Shown here: positions 9,204-19,171 of the stretch, one piece after another
Numbering within the stretch: the stretch's first letter is position 1
Layout of the letters: every line of letters begins with the position of its first letter
Assembly: GCA_965197555.1 (NCBI GenBank)
Contig: OZ240213.1
Location: 3,038,001-3,102,000 of the forward strand
Direction of reading: 5' to 3'
DNA from: G965197555 sp965197555
Lineage (GTDB): Bacteria; Chloroflexota; Dehalococcoidia; Lucifugimonadales; UBA3495
DNA: 64,000 bases
Notes under the pieces: generated by a model
The model's database searches: none
Told to the model about the DNA's origin: nothing
Seen by the model: the letters and a program-made list of their open reading frames with translations, nothing else
Translations under genes and position numbers: made by a program

Positions 9204-10454
9204 TCAGGGGGAGAGAGCGAGAATACTTAGCCTGACGAGGTTGAGGGCGTGGATCGCGGTACGGGTACGGTCCGGCAAGCCCGGCCCCGCGAAGTTGTAG
9301 ATTCGCTTGTCAATACCTTGGCTCGTAGCAACCGCAATGTACGTCCGGCCCGCGCTAAGGTTCTGCGTCGTACCTTCCTCATCCGGTATGGCATGCACTG
9401 CAACCCCAAGGTCGGACCCTGCTTGGGCTCTAATGGACCAAGCCAATTCGTCAGCCAACGTGGCGTCGTCTGACAAGGCTCCATCAACATCGGTGGCAAC
9501 GCCGCCGTGGTCCAAGATTCCGCGGATTAATGTTTCTCCTCGCCCGATGGCACCCTGCAAGAACTGACTTCCACCAGCCTCCAGCAGGTGTTCGGCCACC
9601 AGTCCGCCAGTCAGCCCTTCGTAGGAAGCCACGGTGAGATTGCCGTTGGACCGCAGCAATTCCCCGACTATGTCTTGGATGGTCGCTTCGTCGGAGCCGA
9701 ACACATGGTGCCCTAAAAGTCTCCTGACTTCCTCCTCCATGGGAGCTATGAGCCTCTCCGCTTCCCTCTGGTCCGTGGCTTTAACGGTGATCCGCACGTC
9801 CACTTGACCTGGGTGGGCTAGGACACCCACGGTCGGGTTGGCGGAGTTAGCTATCAGGTCGCCCACTAGGTCGTCAACCGAGCTCTCCCCCAGCTCCGCC
9901 ACCTTGAGCACGCGAGAGTAGATCGCTTCGGAGAGGCTGAACTTCTCCCTTAAGTACGGGACCACCTCATTGTCGAATAACCACTTGAGCTCGAAGGGAA
10001 CTCCGGGAAGGCAAACCACTACAGCCTGGTCGTCTTCCACAATAAAGGACGGAGCGGTGCCGTTTGGATTCTTAACCGGGATGGCCCCTTGAGGAATGTA
10101 TGCTTGGCGGTTGTTGTTCTCGGTCATTATGAAACCGCGTCGGCGAAACCTCTCCTCTAACTCAGCCAGAAGTTCTTCATGAAGGTATAAGTCCCTGCCG
10201 GTCGCCTGGGCGACTATCTCCCGGGTCAGGTCGTCTTGAGTGGGTCCCAGGCCTCCCGAGGTGATCACCAAGTCAGATCTCTCCATGGCCTTGGAAATAA
10301 CCTCGGTCATACGGTCCGGGTTGTCCCCCACCACGGTCTTGTAATAAAGGTTGACACCTTGGTTGGCGAGCCGCTGGGCCATCCATGCCGAGTTAGTGTC
10401 AACTATCTGCCCCAACAAAAGCTCGGACCCGATAGCCACTATCTCCGCGTTCAT
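9204..10454 (-). CDS. CinA-like protein with degenerate amidohydrolase domain
   Basis: The start at 10454 (MNAEIVAIGSELLLGQ) is preferred to one 28 codons upstream because it matches the family N-terminus and has GGAGG just before it. The 416-residue protein has an N-terminal MoCF/COG1058 domain (1-170; SGGLGPTQDDLT at 66-77) and a C-terminal CinA domain (about 255-416). In the latter the usual ESCTGG motif of nicotinamide mononucleotide amidohydrolases reads EGLTGG (279-284), so the Ser and Cys are missing and deamidase activity is doubtful. The N-terminal domain may act as an ADP-ribose pyrophosphatase, as in other CinA proteins. Confidence 0.85.
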   Translation of the reverse strand: MNAEIVAIGSELLLGQIVDTNSAWMAQRLANQGVNLYYKTVVGDNPDRMTEVISKAMERSDLVITSGGLGPTQDDLTREIVAQATGRDLYLHEELLAELEERFRRRGFIMTENNNRQAYIPQGAIPVKNPNGTAPSFIVEDDQAVVVCLPGVPFELKWLFDNEVVPYLREKFSLSEAIYSRVLKVAELGESSVDDLVGDLIANSANPTVGVLAHPGQVDVRITVKATDQREAERLIAPMEEEVRRLLGHHVFGSDEATIQDIVGELLRSNGNLTVASYEGLTGGLVAEHLLEAGGSQFLQGAIGRGETLIRGILDHGGVATDVDGALSDDATLADELAWSIRAQAGSDLGVAVHAIPDEEGTTQNLSAGRTYIAVATSQGIDKRIYNFAGPGLPDRTRTAIHALNLVRLSILALSP

Positions 10455-10562
10455 GCTCTCGACCTCCGAACCTAGTCTACATCCATAGTCTCGGGCGACA
10501 AGTAGCGTAAGAGTATTCCTTGGTATTCCCTTGGTCAAGGGAGGCCTGTGGTTGCAGGATTC

Positions 10563-12014
10563 CTAATTGCCCCGGCTACTGGCAGTCAGGTTCAACTCGT
10601 CTGCTCCACCCCACTCCCAACGGTGGGTCTGGTTGGCATCGAAGCCCCCTACCTTGAAAGAGACAGTCTTTCCCACAAAGGAGCCGCTTTTATATTGAGG
10701 AATTTCCAAGGTATACCGTCCACCAATGACAACAGTCTTCGCTACCGGTTGACTGAATGCCCGGAGCCAAGCGGTGACAGATGTTCCGTCCAGGGCCATC
10801 GAGCCATCGATGTTGACAGCGCCAACAAAGTGGTGAGGCGGAACGCTGTTATCGACCGGAGGTAGAGGTCCCGGCGTTGGTGTGGGAGCGGGGGTCGAGG
10901 TAGGCGCAGGAGCGGGTGTTGGCGCAAGGGTTGGGGTGAGGGTAGGGACCGGCAAGGGAGTTGGACTGGGCGTCGGCGCCGTTGTTAGAGTAGGGGTAAG
11001 TGTAGGCGTGGGTGTGGGAAGAGGGGTTGGCGTGGGCATCGGGGTTGGTATTGGTGTGGATGTTGGCACGAGAGCAGGGACAGAAGTGGCTGGGACATCC
11101 GAAGTTGGGCTTGGCGCGGGAGTGGGTTTCGGAATGGGGGTTTCGACGGGTCCGACCCTAGCCGTGGGTGGTGGCGCTGGAGTATCAGTCGGCTCAGGGG
11201 TACGGGTAACCCTGGTGGCCTCCAGTGCGCTGGTAGGCGTGGATGGTGGTAGCGAGGCTGTTGGTGCATGGGTAGAGAGCGGCATCTGTGGGGGTGGGAC
11301 CCTCACTTCTCCACTTATAGCTTCAGGCAATTCCATAAATGCTCGCCTATCCCCAGAGTTCATCAGTTGGGGCTCTTCCGGCGGTGTCTCGCCTGTGGCG
11401 GAGCTTTTTTGCTCATCGGCTAGCAGCCGCATACCCAGGTTATTGGACAGCTGACAAACACCCCGGAGACACTCGACCTTCGCAACCTGTTTTTCCGGGT
11501 CGTATTCCACGCTCATCCAGGTACCCAACCAGGTGCCCAGAGGTGTTGCCGTTCCGGCTGGGGTGATTACCCGAACCGGTGCGTGACCACCTCCTGGTCC
11601 TTCATCTAAAAGAAATATCTTGCCTTGGACCAACTTGATGACGGCCCTCTGGTCCGTGTCCAATTCCGCCCGTCTCAAGACAGTGTTGGGAGTTACCCTG
11701 CTGATTCGGGTAAAACCGTGAATCACAATATCCACCCTGGCCTGGCTGTGGTTGGACGTCCTGAGTTCATCCCCAGGAACCAACTTCTGCCCAACTTGTG
11801 CGGAAAGTGAACTTGGCCCCCCTTGCTCAGTCACACTAGGCGGATGGATCACCACCTGATTGGTGATACCCGCTACGATGATCGTCGCGCTTTCCGACCC
11901 TATTCCACCATCTTTTGCCGTCAAGGCCAGAACGATGGCAGCAGATATGCCACCCGCAGCGGCTAGGAAAAGGAAGATCATCGTGATACGTATTTTCAGG
12001 GACACGCCGGTCAT
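10563..12014 (-). CDS. FecR-domain membrane-anchored protein with Pro/Thr linker
   Basis: A 483-residue protein with an N-terminal membrane anchor (about 10-32), an extracytoplasmic FecR-like domain (about 65-200; VRVITPAGTATPLGT and VECLRGVCQL blocks), a long Pro/Thr/Ala-rich low-complexity linker (about 240-390) and a C-terminal beta-rich domain of about 85 residues resembling bacterial Ig/carboxypeptidase-regulatory-like modules. FecR domains sense or scaffold at the cell envelope. No cognate sigma factor lies nearby, so a surface-structural role is as likely as signalling. The repetitive linker produces a long spurious Gly/Val frame on the other strand. Confidence 0.75.
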   Translation of the reverse strand: MTGVSLKIRITMIFLFLAAAGGISAAIVLALTAKDGGIGSESATIIVAGITNQVVIHPPSVTEQGGPSSLSAQVGQKLVPGDELRTSNHSQARVDIVIHGFTRISRVTPNTVLRRAELDTDQRAVIKLVQGKIFLLDEGPGGGHAPVRVITPAGTATPLGTWLGTWMSVEYDPEKQVAKVECLRGVCQLSNNLGMRLLADEQKSSATGETPPEEPQLMNSGDRRAFMELPEAISGEVRVPPPQMPLSTHAPTASLPPSTPTSALEATRVTRTPEPTDTPAPPPTARVGPVETPIPKPTPAPSPTSDVPATSVPALVPTSTPIPTPMPTPTPLPTPTPTLTPTLTTAPTPSPTPLPVPTLTPTLAPTPAPAPTSTPAPTPTPGPLPPVDNSVPPHHFVGAVNIDGSMALDGTSVTAWLRAFSQPVAKTVVIGGRYTLEIPQYKSGSFVGKTVSFKVGGFDANQTHRWEWGGADELNLTASSRGN

Positions 12015-12292
12015 CCCCTCCCCTCTGTTCGAGCCGGATAAACCCTGTTTAAAGATAGTTTATGAACCATACATTCTCAAGGCTCGCGGCCTACAGATAG
12101 CACAGAGACACCGAGGCGATAAGAATCTAATACTATGGGAGTCCCTGTGACTCTATAGATGTTATTGGATCCCCTTCGGATTGCTCGCCTTGACCCTCAT
12201 TTCCGTCTATGTTTAACTGAAGTAAACTAAGACCCTTGTGTATCTCCAATCTTTGGTGGGGCAGCAGGTCTAACTTCCACGCGGAGGGCGGC

Positions 12293-13342
12293 ATGGACTT
12301 TGGGATTTTTATGGAGTTCGGTAGCCGGTCAGACATTAGCCAGGCGGAAGCCTTCCGTGAGGGATTCCAGTTGGTAGACGCAGCCGAAGAATGGGGGCTG
12401 GACGGAGTGTGGCTGGCGGAGTTGCACTTCAATCCTGTCCGGTCCGTACTCTCCGCTCCCGTTGTAGTGGCCACCTCCATCGCCACTCGTACCAAACGAC
12501 TTCGGGTTGGGATGGCGGTGCATGTGCTGCCGTTGAATAACCCCCTGCGCATCGCCGAAGAAGTAGCAACCGTCGACCACATCAGCGAAGGTCGGTTTGA
12601 TTTCGGAATCGGCCGAAGTGGTTTCGCCCGTTCCTACGATATATATGGCATTCCTTACGAAGAGAGCCGGGAGCGGTTCCAAGAAGCTCTAGACGTGATT
12701 CTTGAGGCGTGGAAGGGAGAGTCCTTCTCCTACGAAGGCACTTATCACAAATTTAAAGACGCTGTCGTCTCGCCCCGGCCTTACCAACTTCCCCATCCTC
12801 CCATTCGGATCGCTGCGACCACTGCCGAGACCTTCCCTAGGATGGGAGCGCTGGGATACCCGATTTTTGTGGGCCTCCGCGGCATGGACATACCGGAGTT
12901 GGGGAACTGTCTCAAGGAATACCGTAAATCCTGGCAAGAAGGAGGTCACCCGGGCCAAGGTGACGTCTACTTGCGCATACCGGTCTATGCCGGAGAAACG
13001 GAAGAGGGTGCAATCGAGGAGCCCAGGGAGAGCATTACTGGTTACTTTAGTCGAATGGGCAATCTGTTCAAGGAATCTGCCGGCCAGACCAACTCGGACA
13101 TAGTAGAAGTGAGGCAGGCCCGTGCCCAGCGTCTGGAATCCCTCACCTACGATCAGATGCTGGAGACCAAGGTGGCTTTCGGCACGGCTGAAGGCCTGGT
13201 GGACCGATTTACCCTGTTAGAGGAAGAATTAGGCTTGGATGGAGTAGTCGCCGAGCTGAATCCCGGTGGGTTGATCCCTCGGGAAGGGGCTCTCCGTAGC
13301 CTCCGAATCATCACCGAACAGGTCATGCCAGCATTTAGATAA
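12293..13342 (+). CDS. Luciferase-like (LLM class) flavin-dependent monooxygenase
   Basis: Start at ATG 12293 (MDFGIFMEFG) is chosen over a TTG/GTG-type start 57 bases upstream because it fits the family N-terminus and has GGAGG before it. The 349-residue TIM barrel shows GVWLAELHFNP (about 39-49), KRLRVGMAVHVLPLNNPLR (about 70-88), the ISEGRFDFGIGRSG block (about 100-113) and PYEESRERFQEALDVI. Such enzymes use reduced FMN or F420 to oxygenate or desulfurise substrates. Substrate unknown. Divergent from the FecR gene; a second paralogue lies at 58231. Confidence 0.85.
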   Translation: MDFGIFMEFGSRSDISQAEAFREGFQLVDAAEEWGLDGVWLAELHFNPVRSVLSAPVVVATSIATRTKRLRVGMAVHVLPLNNPLRIAEEVATVDHISEGRFDFGIGRSGFARSYDIYGIPYEESRERFQEALDVILEAWKGESFSYEGTYHKFKDAVVSPRPYQLPHPPIRIAATTAETFPRMGALGYPIFVGLRGMDIPELGNCLKEYRKSWQEGGHPGQGDVYLRIPVYAGETEEGAIEEPRESITGYFSRMGNLFKESAGQTNSDIVEVRQARAQRLESLTYDQMLETKVAFGTAEGLVDRFTLLEEELGLDGVVAELNPGGLIPREGALRSLRIITEQVMPAFR

Positions 13343-13462
13343 GCTATCTGGTTCAAACACTCACACAACCACCGGGTATGCGCCGACGGCCCCGTTGATT
13401 TACTCCCAGCGGCGGTACTGGTTCCCCGTTAGCCAAACTTATCCTCCCGAGGTAACCAATTG

Positions 13463-14455
13463 GTGAAAGTAGCGATACTCGACGACTACCAGGGCGTCGC
13501 AGCCGAGATGGCCGATTGGTCCCGGTTACCGCAAGGGACCGACGTCGCATTCTTTCGGGACCATCTGAGCGACGATGACCTCCTAGTAGATCGCTTGAAA
13601 GATTTTGATATTGTCATGGGTATGCGCGAGCGGACGCCCTTCCCTGGCTCGGTGTTGGAACGCCTGCCCCAGCTACGCATGCTGGTCACCACCGGAGCCC
13701 GAAATGCCTCCTTTGACATCGACGCTGCCACCGGATTGGGCGTGCTGGTGACCTCCACAGGCGGCGCTGGCGAAGGGCCCACCGAATTGACCTGGGGTCT
13801 GATAATTGGGCTGCTGCGCCGGATTCCACAGGAGGACCAGCGGACCCGAGAAGGCCAATGGGGGACCACCACAGGGGTCGGCCTCCAAGGAAAGACCCTT
13901 GGACTGCTTGGCTTGGGCCACATTGGGTCTCTGATGGCCAGAGTGGGCAATGCCTTCGATATGAATGTGGTGGCGTGGAGCCAGAATCTGACCGCCCAGC
14001 GTGCCGCCGAATGCAGAGCAACCCTGGTTGACAAGGACACCTTATTCCGAGACTCCGACATCGTGTCCGTCCACGTGCGACTGAGTGACCGCACCCGAGG
14101 GCTGGTCGCGGCGCAGGAGATTGCCCAGATGAAGCCCACGGCTGTCCTAGTGAATATCTCCCGCGGACCGATCGTGGAAGAAACCGCTTTGATAGACGCG
14201 TTGCGTAGCGGCGCCATCGCTGGTGCCGCGCTGGACACTTTCGACGTTGAGCCGTTACCCAAAGACCATCCTTTTCTGGGAATGTCCAATGTCCTCCTGA
14301 CCCCTCACTTGGGGTATGTGACGGAGGACTCCTACCGGGTGTTTTATGAAGACGTGGTGGAGAATATCCGCGCGTTTCTTAGTGGTGAGCCCGTAAGAGT
14401 GTTGAACTCCGAGGTATTGGATGCGTCCCACTTCCGGGGGGCGCCGGTCCCTTGA
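13463..14455 (+). CDS. D-2-hydroxyacid dehydrogenase family protein
   Basis: About 330 residues, with the Rossmann motif GLLGLGHIGSLMA (about 145-157) and the catalytic set of the D-2-hydroxyacid dehydrogenases: Arg in ISRGP, Glu in DTFDVEPLP and His in LTPHLGYVTED. It should interconvert a 2-oxoacid and a D-2-hydroxyacid with NAD(P)H; glycerate or substituted 2-hydroxyacids are plausible. Start is uncertain between TTG 13460 and GTG 13463, both behind GAGG at 13449. The gene follows the luciferase-like monooxygenase by about 120 bases in the same direction. Confidence 0.85.
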   Translation: MKVAILDDYQGVAAEMADWSRLPQGTDVAFFRDHLSDDDLLVDRLKDFDIVMGMRERTPFPGSVLERLPQLRMLVTTGARNASFDIDAATGLGVLVTSTGGAGEGPTELTWGLIIGLLRRIPQEDQRTREGQWGTTTGVGLQGKTLGLLGLGHIGSLMARVGNAFDMNVVAWSQNLTAQRAAECRATLVDKDTLFRDSDIVSVHVRLSDRTRGLVAAQEIAQMKPTAVLVNISRGPIVEETALIDALRSGAIAGAALDTFDVEPLPKDHPFLGMSNVLLTPHLGYVTEDSYRVFYEDVVENIRAFLSGEPVRVLNSEVLDASHFRGAPVP

Positions 14456-14647
14456 ACTGGAACCACCGCTAATCCGCACACTGTCGTCAGCCACCTCAAA
14501 TTAGACCTATACCACCCTTAAGAAAAGCAAAGGTTCTAGGGGAATGCCCAAAAACCGGACCCTTGGGCGCTTCATCGTGTGCCACTTCGGAGCATGGCAT
14601 GTTGTGCTCGACGACCAGACTGACCCATACACAGGGGGAGAGGGTAA

Positions 14648-15613
14648 ATGAAAGCAATCCGGATACACGAATACGGAGACCTCGATGTGTTGCGCTGGGA
14701 GGAGGCCCCTGATAGCAAACCTCGCCCGAACCAGGTATTGATTAAAGTCGAGTCTGCCGGGGTCAATTACGCTGACATCATGCGGCGCCGGGGCGGGTAC
14801 CCCGGCCCTGACCTACCTTCCACGATGGGCCTAGAGGCTGCGGGGACGGTGGTGGAGTTGGGAGAAGAAGCAACCGGCTTGGCACTGGGACAACGGGTCA
14901 TGGCCATGGGGCCGGGAGGCCAAGCCGAATATGTGTCAGTTAACAGCAGCTTCGTATTCCCCTACCCGGAGACATTGGACCCGGTCCAGGCAGGAGGAAT
15001 GCCCATCGTGTTCCTTACTTCTTACCATTTGCTCAAGACCAGGGGCCAAATGCAGCCCGGGGATACGGTGTTGGTTCAAGCCGGCGCCTCCGGAGTCGGC
15101 ACGGTTGCAATCCAAATGGCCAAGGCTTGGGGCGCCAGGGTAATCGCCACCGCATCAAACGCAGAAAAGCTGGACTTGGCCCGTTCGCTGGGGGCGGACG
15201 TTACCATTAACTACACCACCGACGACTTCGAAGAGGAGGTCCAGCGGGAGACAGGAGGGCATGGAGTGGAGCTGGTGCTGGAGTGCGTGGGCGGGCCGGT
15301 ATTGGAAAAGAGCGTGCGGTGCGTCGCTCCCTACGGGCGGTTGATTATTTATGGAAACGCCTCGGGAGCCCAGGCCTCGCTGGCGCCGGAGAACATCTTT
15401 CCCGTGAACCGTACCGTCATCGGTTTCAGCATGGGCCGGTCTCCCATCGGAACATTGGACCACAAGGCTGCGATGGCCGAGCTCTTCCCCATGATCAATA
15501 GCGGCCAAACCAGATTGATCGTCGACCAGGTTATGCCCATGACCGACGTAGCCAAAGCCCACCAACACTTGGCCGACCGGGGCACCAAAGGCAAAGTAAT
15601 ATTGACCCCATGA
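14648..15613 (+). CDS. Zinc-independent NADPH:quinone oxidoreductase (MDR family)
   Basis: A 321-residue medium-chain reductase starting MKAIRIHEYGDLDVLRWEE, with the quinone reductase segment VNYADIMRRRG (about 39-49), the NADPH loop QAGASGVGTVAIQMAKAWG (about 143-161) and no structural or catalytic zinc cysteines. The likely reaction is one- or two-electron reduction of quinones or enoyl compounds with NADPH. A good ribosome binding region GGGAGAGGG precedes the ATG. It converges on the ABC transporter operon with about 70 bases between stops. Confidence 0.88.
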   Translation: MKAIRIHEYGDLDVLRWEEAPDSKPRPNQVLIKVESAGVNYADIMRRRGGYPGPDLPSTMGLEAAGTVVELGEEATGLALGQRVMAMGPGGQAEYVSVNSSFVFPYPETLDPVQAGGMPIVFLTSYHLLKTRGQMQPGDTVLVQAGASGVGTVAIQMAKAWGARVIATASNAEKLDLARSLGADVTINYTTDDFEEEVQRETGGHGVELVLECVGGPVLEKSVRCVAPYGRLIIYGNASGAQASLAPENIFPVNRTVIGFSMGRSPIGTLDHKAAMAELFPMINSGQTRLIVDQVMPMTDVAKAHQHLADRGTKGKVILTP

Positions 15614-15682
15614 AGGCCTGCACATTTCCCTAGTCGATTTCACTTCTGAAGGTGAGGCCCCTGGTTGGATTGGATAGACCCC

Positions 15683-18600
15683 CTACTCATACCTTAACGC
15701 CTCGGCAGGGTAGATACGGGAGGCCTGGCGAGCCGGTAGTAGAGTGGTGGCCAAGGAAAACAGATAGGCCGCGGCGATGATGACGCCTATCTGTATCCAG
15801 GGGATGCCGAACCGGACAGATTCAACGTCGTCTTTGATGTCCTGGACAATATTGAAGGAAATTATGGTCCCCAGGCCGAGGCCGATGGCCACCCCCAATA
15901 GCACTACAAAGGACGACTCCAGCAGAAAGCTCAATTGCACCATGCCTCGGCGGTAGCCGATTGCTCTGAGCACCCCTATCTGTTGCCGTCGCTCCACCAC
16001 CGCTCTCAGGCTCACTACCCCTAGGGCCGCGATACCGACCATTAAGCCCAAACCCATATATCCGGTGAATAGGAGATTGAAGGCCCGATTCGCCGCGGCG
16101 CTCTCCTTCACCAACTCCTCAAGCACCTCGGTTGCCATCCCGTGTTCCGTGAACGCTGCCTCCAGACCGGCGGCTACCTGTTTCCCGTCGACGCCTTCGG
16201 ACAGTTTGAAGCGATAAGTAGTGGTAGGCACCTGAAATGGTAGAGCTTCATCCAGAACTTGCCTGGAGACAAACAACCCAAACCCTAAGTCTCCGAAAGA
16301 GTCGTAGAGCCGGTCCAGCACCCCAATGACAGTGAGCCGCACCAAGTGCCCGGTGCGAGGCTCCCTCACTTCTATTTCTATCGGCGTCATGTCTCCGTCT
16401 TCATAGCGGACCCCTTCAAGCCGGAAAGGGAATAGATCGTCGCGCAACTCCGAGCGGCTGGGTACCACCCAGGGGTCTACCACCGCCAGTTGCGGGTTGC
16501 GACGGAGTGCTTGCCACACCGCTGCATCGCTGTTGCCATAACCTTCCGCGATAAGCTTTAACCCGGCGCCGGTGTTGTCCAGGAAGACGTCGTCCGCGGC
16601 TCGCGCAGCGTACCTGCGCCACCGTTGGTCTTCTGCTCCGATCTGTCGGGCTTCGATGGGCAGAAATGTGGTATAGCCGCCAATCGCCTCAAAGTCACTT
16701 ATCTGCAACGCAGGGTGCTCCTCAATGGACCGGCTGATGTCCCGAATTGGTGTGTTAGGGTTGACAGTCCCTTCGATGTCCCAACCGCCTGACACGGCCT
16801 CGACATCGCCCCTGGCGGTGCTGAACGCTTCAGTTAATATGGACATCACGATTAAGGTGAAAATCACCAGCGCAAACATGCCCAGGGTCAACCCAGTTCG
16901 AAACTTGGCGCTCATGGGGTAAGCGACAGCGGTGATCATGGCGGGGCGAAGCTTGCCAAAGCGCCCGGTGAGGCGGGTCAACGTCTTCAGCAGCAGGTCG
17001 GCGTTGTACATCACGGTCCACACGCTGGCTGAAACCATGGCTATGCCGGATATGAAGAACATTTCAATCCCGGCATCAAGGTCCCCCGCAACGGCCCTTA
17101 GGAAATCGAATGGCACGATCCAGAAGGCCAACATAAGCAGACCCATGAGGGTGAACGCCCATCGGTCGGCTGTTTCTTGGGAGAGCTTTGACTTCTTGAA
17201 TCCGGTCCGCGCCATCAAGCCGATGCCAATGACCGCTAGAGAGATACCTATTCTGAAAGGAGCGGCGTGGTCGTTGGCTAGGCCAAGCCAAGTTATCGGT
17301 ACTGCGAGCAGCAACGTGAGCCAACCTTGCAACAGATACGGCCGGAGCAAACGCCACAAGGCTATGGCTGCATCAATAATCCAGACAGGAAAAATCACAA
17401 TCCAAGCGAAGAGTAGTCCCCCGTTGGCCAACGCATCATCGCCTTGGCGGCGGGCCGCTGATAGACCCAACCGATGAGCGAACAACAAAGGCCGGGCCAA
17501 CGCCAGGAGTAACCCCAATAACCGAGTGGTGATATGAGACTCTTTGGGCGCCTCCATGGCATCGGGAAGCCCTCTGATGGTCGCGACGATGTTCATTCGG
17601 CTGACCCGGTATGCGGAGACCCCAACGGTGGCAAGGGTGACCACCATACCCAGGCAATATGCTACGACAGCGCTTCGCACCTCAAAGTGCCGCACCAAAT
17701 GAAAATCTTCCGGGGCGCCTCCGGCCCCTCCCGAGAAAATCCGGTTGACGATCTCCACGATCAGGGCGCTAGCGGCCAAGCCCACGAATACCCCCACAGC
17801 TCCGGACACCAGCGCGTAGGCCGTCCCTTCAAATAGATACATCTGGACCAAGTGACTCCGTTTGGCGCCCACCGCCCGGGCCATGCCCATTTCCGCCCGC
17901 CGTGCCGCCGCCAGCATCACGAAAATCAGGAAAATCAACAATACTCCCACCATAATGGAGAACAAGCCCATAATCACGAAGATGCTTGTGACACTGCTCC
18001 CGACCTCGTCTGCCTGGTCAACGACTTGCCGCTTGATATCTATGACCCGGAACTCCGCCAAGTCGGAGAACATGGTATCTCCGCTCCGGTGGGCCTCGTT
18101 GAGTCCGTTGTGGTGTAAGGCTGCCAGTATTTCGTCTGAGACGTCCTGGTCCGCCAGCAGGCTAATGAGACCGTCATCAAGCTCTCGATGCCCTAGTTGA
18201 TCAAGCAAAGACGACAACTCAAGCTTGGCCGGTCCTTCAAGTTCGTCGAAACGCTGTCGCAAGGCCTGCATTGGTGCATCCTGGCTCAGCAGGACTTGCA
18301 GGTTGCGGGCGACTTCCCGGTCGGCAAATAGCACCCTCAAGCTGCGGGTAACTTGTTCGCTCAGGTCCGCCCCCGATAGCGCGTCGCCCAGGTTGGATAC
18401 AACTATGGAATTGATCTGGCCTTCCCGTTCAAAGAGAGACTGGACCCGGTCCAGAGGCATCAGCAAGGTGGGTCCTTCCCCGGCCAAGCCGCCTTGGTCC
18501 ACCACTCCGGCCACGTTAAGCACCAACTTGTTGCCCGCCACGAAAAGCTGTACCGCGTCACCGGCCCCCGCTTCCAACTCCGCCGCCGCCTTGTTGTTTA

Positions 18601-19171
18601 TGTAAACTTGATCCGGCGCTAACTCTTCCAACCGGACCTCTTTACCGGAGGTCAAGTAAAAACTCCCGAAACCTCGCAAAAACGCCGGGTCCACACCTGC
18701 TACTCTCATGGACCCAACAGTTCGGGAATTGCTGACGTTCAGGGACGGCGCCCACTCTCCGATCCCCGGAGCCACTCCGTCAACCGTGGGCATAGCACTG
18801 ATCTGGCTCAACCATTCCTGGGCCCTCCGCTGAGGCACGTAGGCACCGCTGCCGAAGCTATCCGTGGTGGTAGCTCTGGCAGAAACAATCACCTCATCAA
18901 TAGTTCCCAGTGCGGTAACTGCGTTGCTTCGGATCGAATAGGAGATTGTATCCCCGGTTCCGAAGGCCGCTGCCATTATCAAGGTGCTGATCATGATGCC
19001 GACGATGATCAGAAAGGTCTGGGCTTTCCGGCGTGGGATGTTCCGTAGCCCCATTTTTAGCATGACCTGGTTTCGCCAGGCCATGCCGACGATCAACAAT
19101 ATGGAGGGCAGGAATATAACCAGGAGGCCGACCATGATGAGGCTCATGGAGACGCCGAAGATCTGCTCCAT
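15683..19171 (-). CDS. Large FtsX/MacB-type ABC transporter permease
   Basis: A 1162-residue permease with two FtsX-like modules. It opens with a hydrophobic segment (about 8-32), then a MacB-type periplasmic domain (about 80-400, starting after RRKAQTFLIIVG). A first set of membrane helices follows (about 395-535), then a middle group of helices (about 580-740), a second extracytoplasmic domain (about 790-1030) and a terminal FtsX module (about 1040-1160, ending RIYPAEALRYE). Proteins like this pair with LolD/MacB-type ATPases in lipoprotein or peptide export, or in envelope remodelling. Its start overlaps the ATPase stop by 1 base, so the two are coupled. Confidence 0.9.
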   Translation of the reverse strand: MEQIFGVSMSLIMVGLLVIFLPSILLIVGMAWRNQVMLKMGLRNIPRRKAQTFLIIVGIMISTLIMAAAFGTGDTISYSIRSNAVTALGTIDEVIVSARATTTDSFGSGAYVPQRRAQEWLSQISAMPTVDGVAPGIGEWAPSLNVSNSRTVGSMRVAGVDPAFLRGFGSFYLTSGKEVRLEELAPDQVYINNKAAAELEAGAGDAVQLFVAGNKLVLNVAGVVDQGGLAGEGPTLLMPLDRVQSLFEREGQINSIVVSNLGDALSGADLSEQVTRSLRVLFADREVARNLQVLLSQDAPMQALRQRFDELEGPAKLELSSLLDQLGHRELDDGLISLLADQDVSDEILAALHHNGLNEAHRSGDTMFSDLAEFRVIDIKRQVVDQADEVGSSVTSIFVIMGLFSIMVGVLLIFLIFVMLAAARRAEMGMARAVGAKRSHLVQMYLFEGTAYALVSGAVGVFVGLAASALIVEIVNRIFSGGAGGAPEDFHLVRHFEVRSAVVAYCLGMVVTLATVGVSAYRVSRMNIVATIRGLPDAMEAPKESHITTRLLGLLLALARPLLFAHRLGLSAARRQGDDALANGGLLFAWIVIFPVWIIDAAIALWRLLRPYLLQGWLTLLLAVPITWLGLANDHAAPFRIGISLAVIGIGLMARTGFKKSKLSQETADRWAFTLMGLLMLAFWIVPFDFLRAVAGDLDAGIEMFFISGIAMVSASVWTVMYNADLLLKTLTRLTGRFGKLRPAMITAVAYPMSAKFRTGLTLGMFALVIFTLIVMSILTEAFSTARGDVEAVSGGWDIEGTVNPNTPIRDISRSIEEHPALQISDFEAIGGYTTFLPIEARQIGAEDQRWRRYAARAADDVFLDNTGAGLKLIAEGYGNSDAAVWQALRRNPQLAVVDPWVVPSRSELRDDLFPFRLEGVRYEDGDMTPIEIEVREPRTGHLVRLTVIGVLDRLYDSFGDLGFGLFVSRQVLDEALPFQVPTTTYRFKLSEGVDGKQVAAGLEAAFTEHGMATEVLEELVKESAAANRAFNLLFTGYMGLGLMVGIAALGVVSLRAVVERRQQIGVLRAIGYRRGMVQLSFLLESSFVVLLGVAIGLGLGTIISFNIVQDIKDDVESVRFGIPWIQIGVIIAAAYLFSLATTLLPARQASRIYPAEALRYE

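Noticed and set aside
10882..11454. A 190-codon plus-strand frame rich in Gly and Val repeats
   Set aside because: It is the reverse complement of the Pro/Thr linker of the FecR-domain protein; repetitive composition keeps the frame open. No ribosome site or domain.
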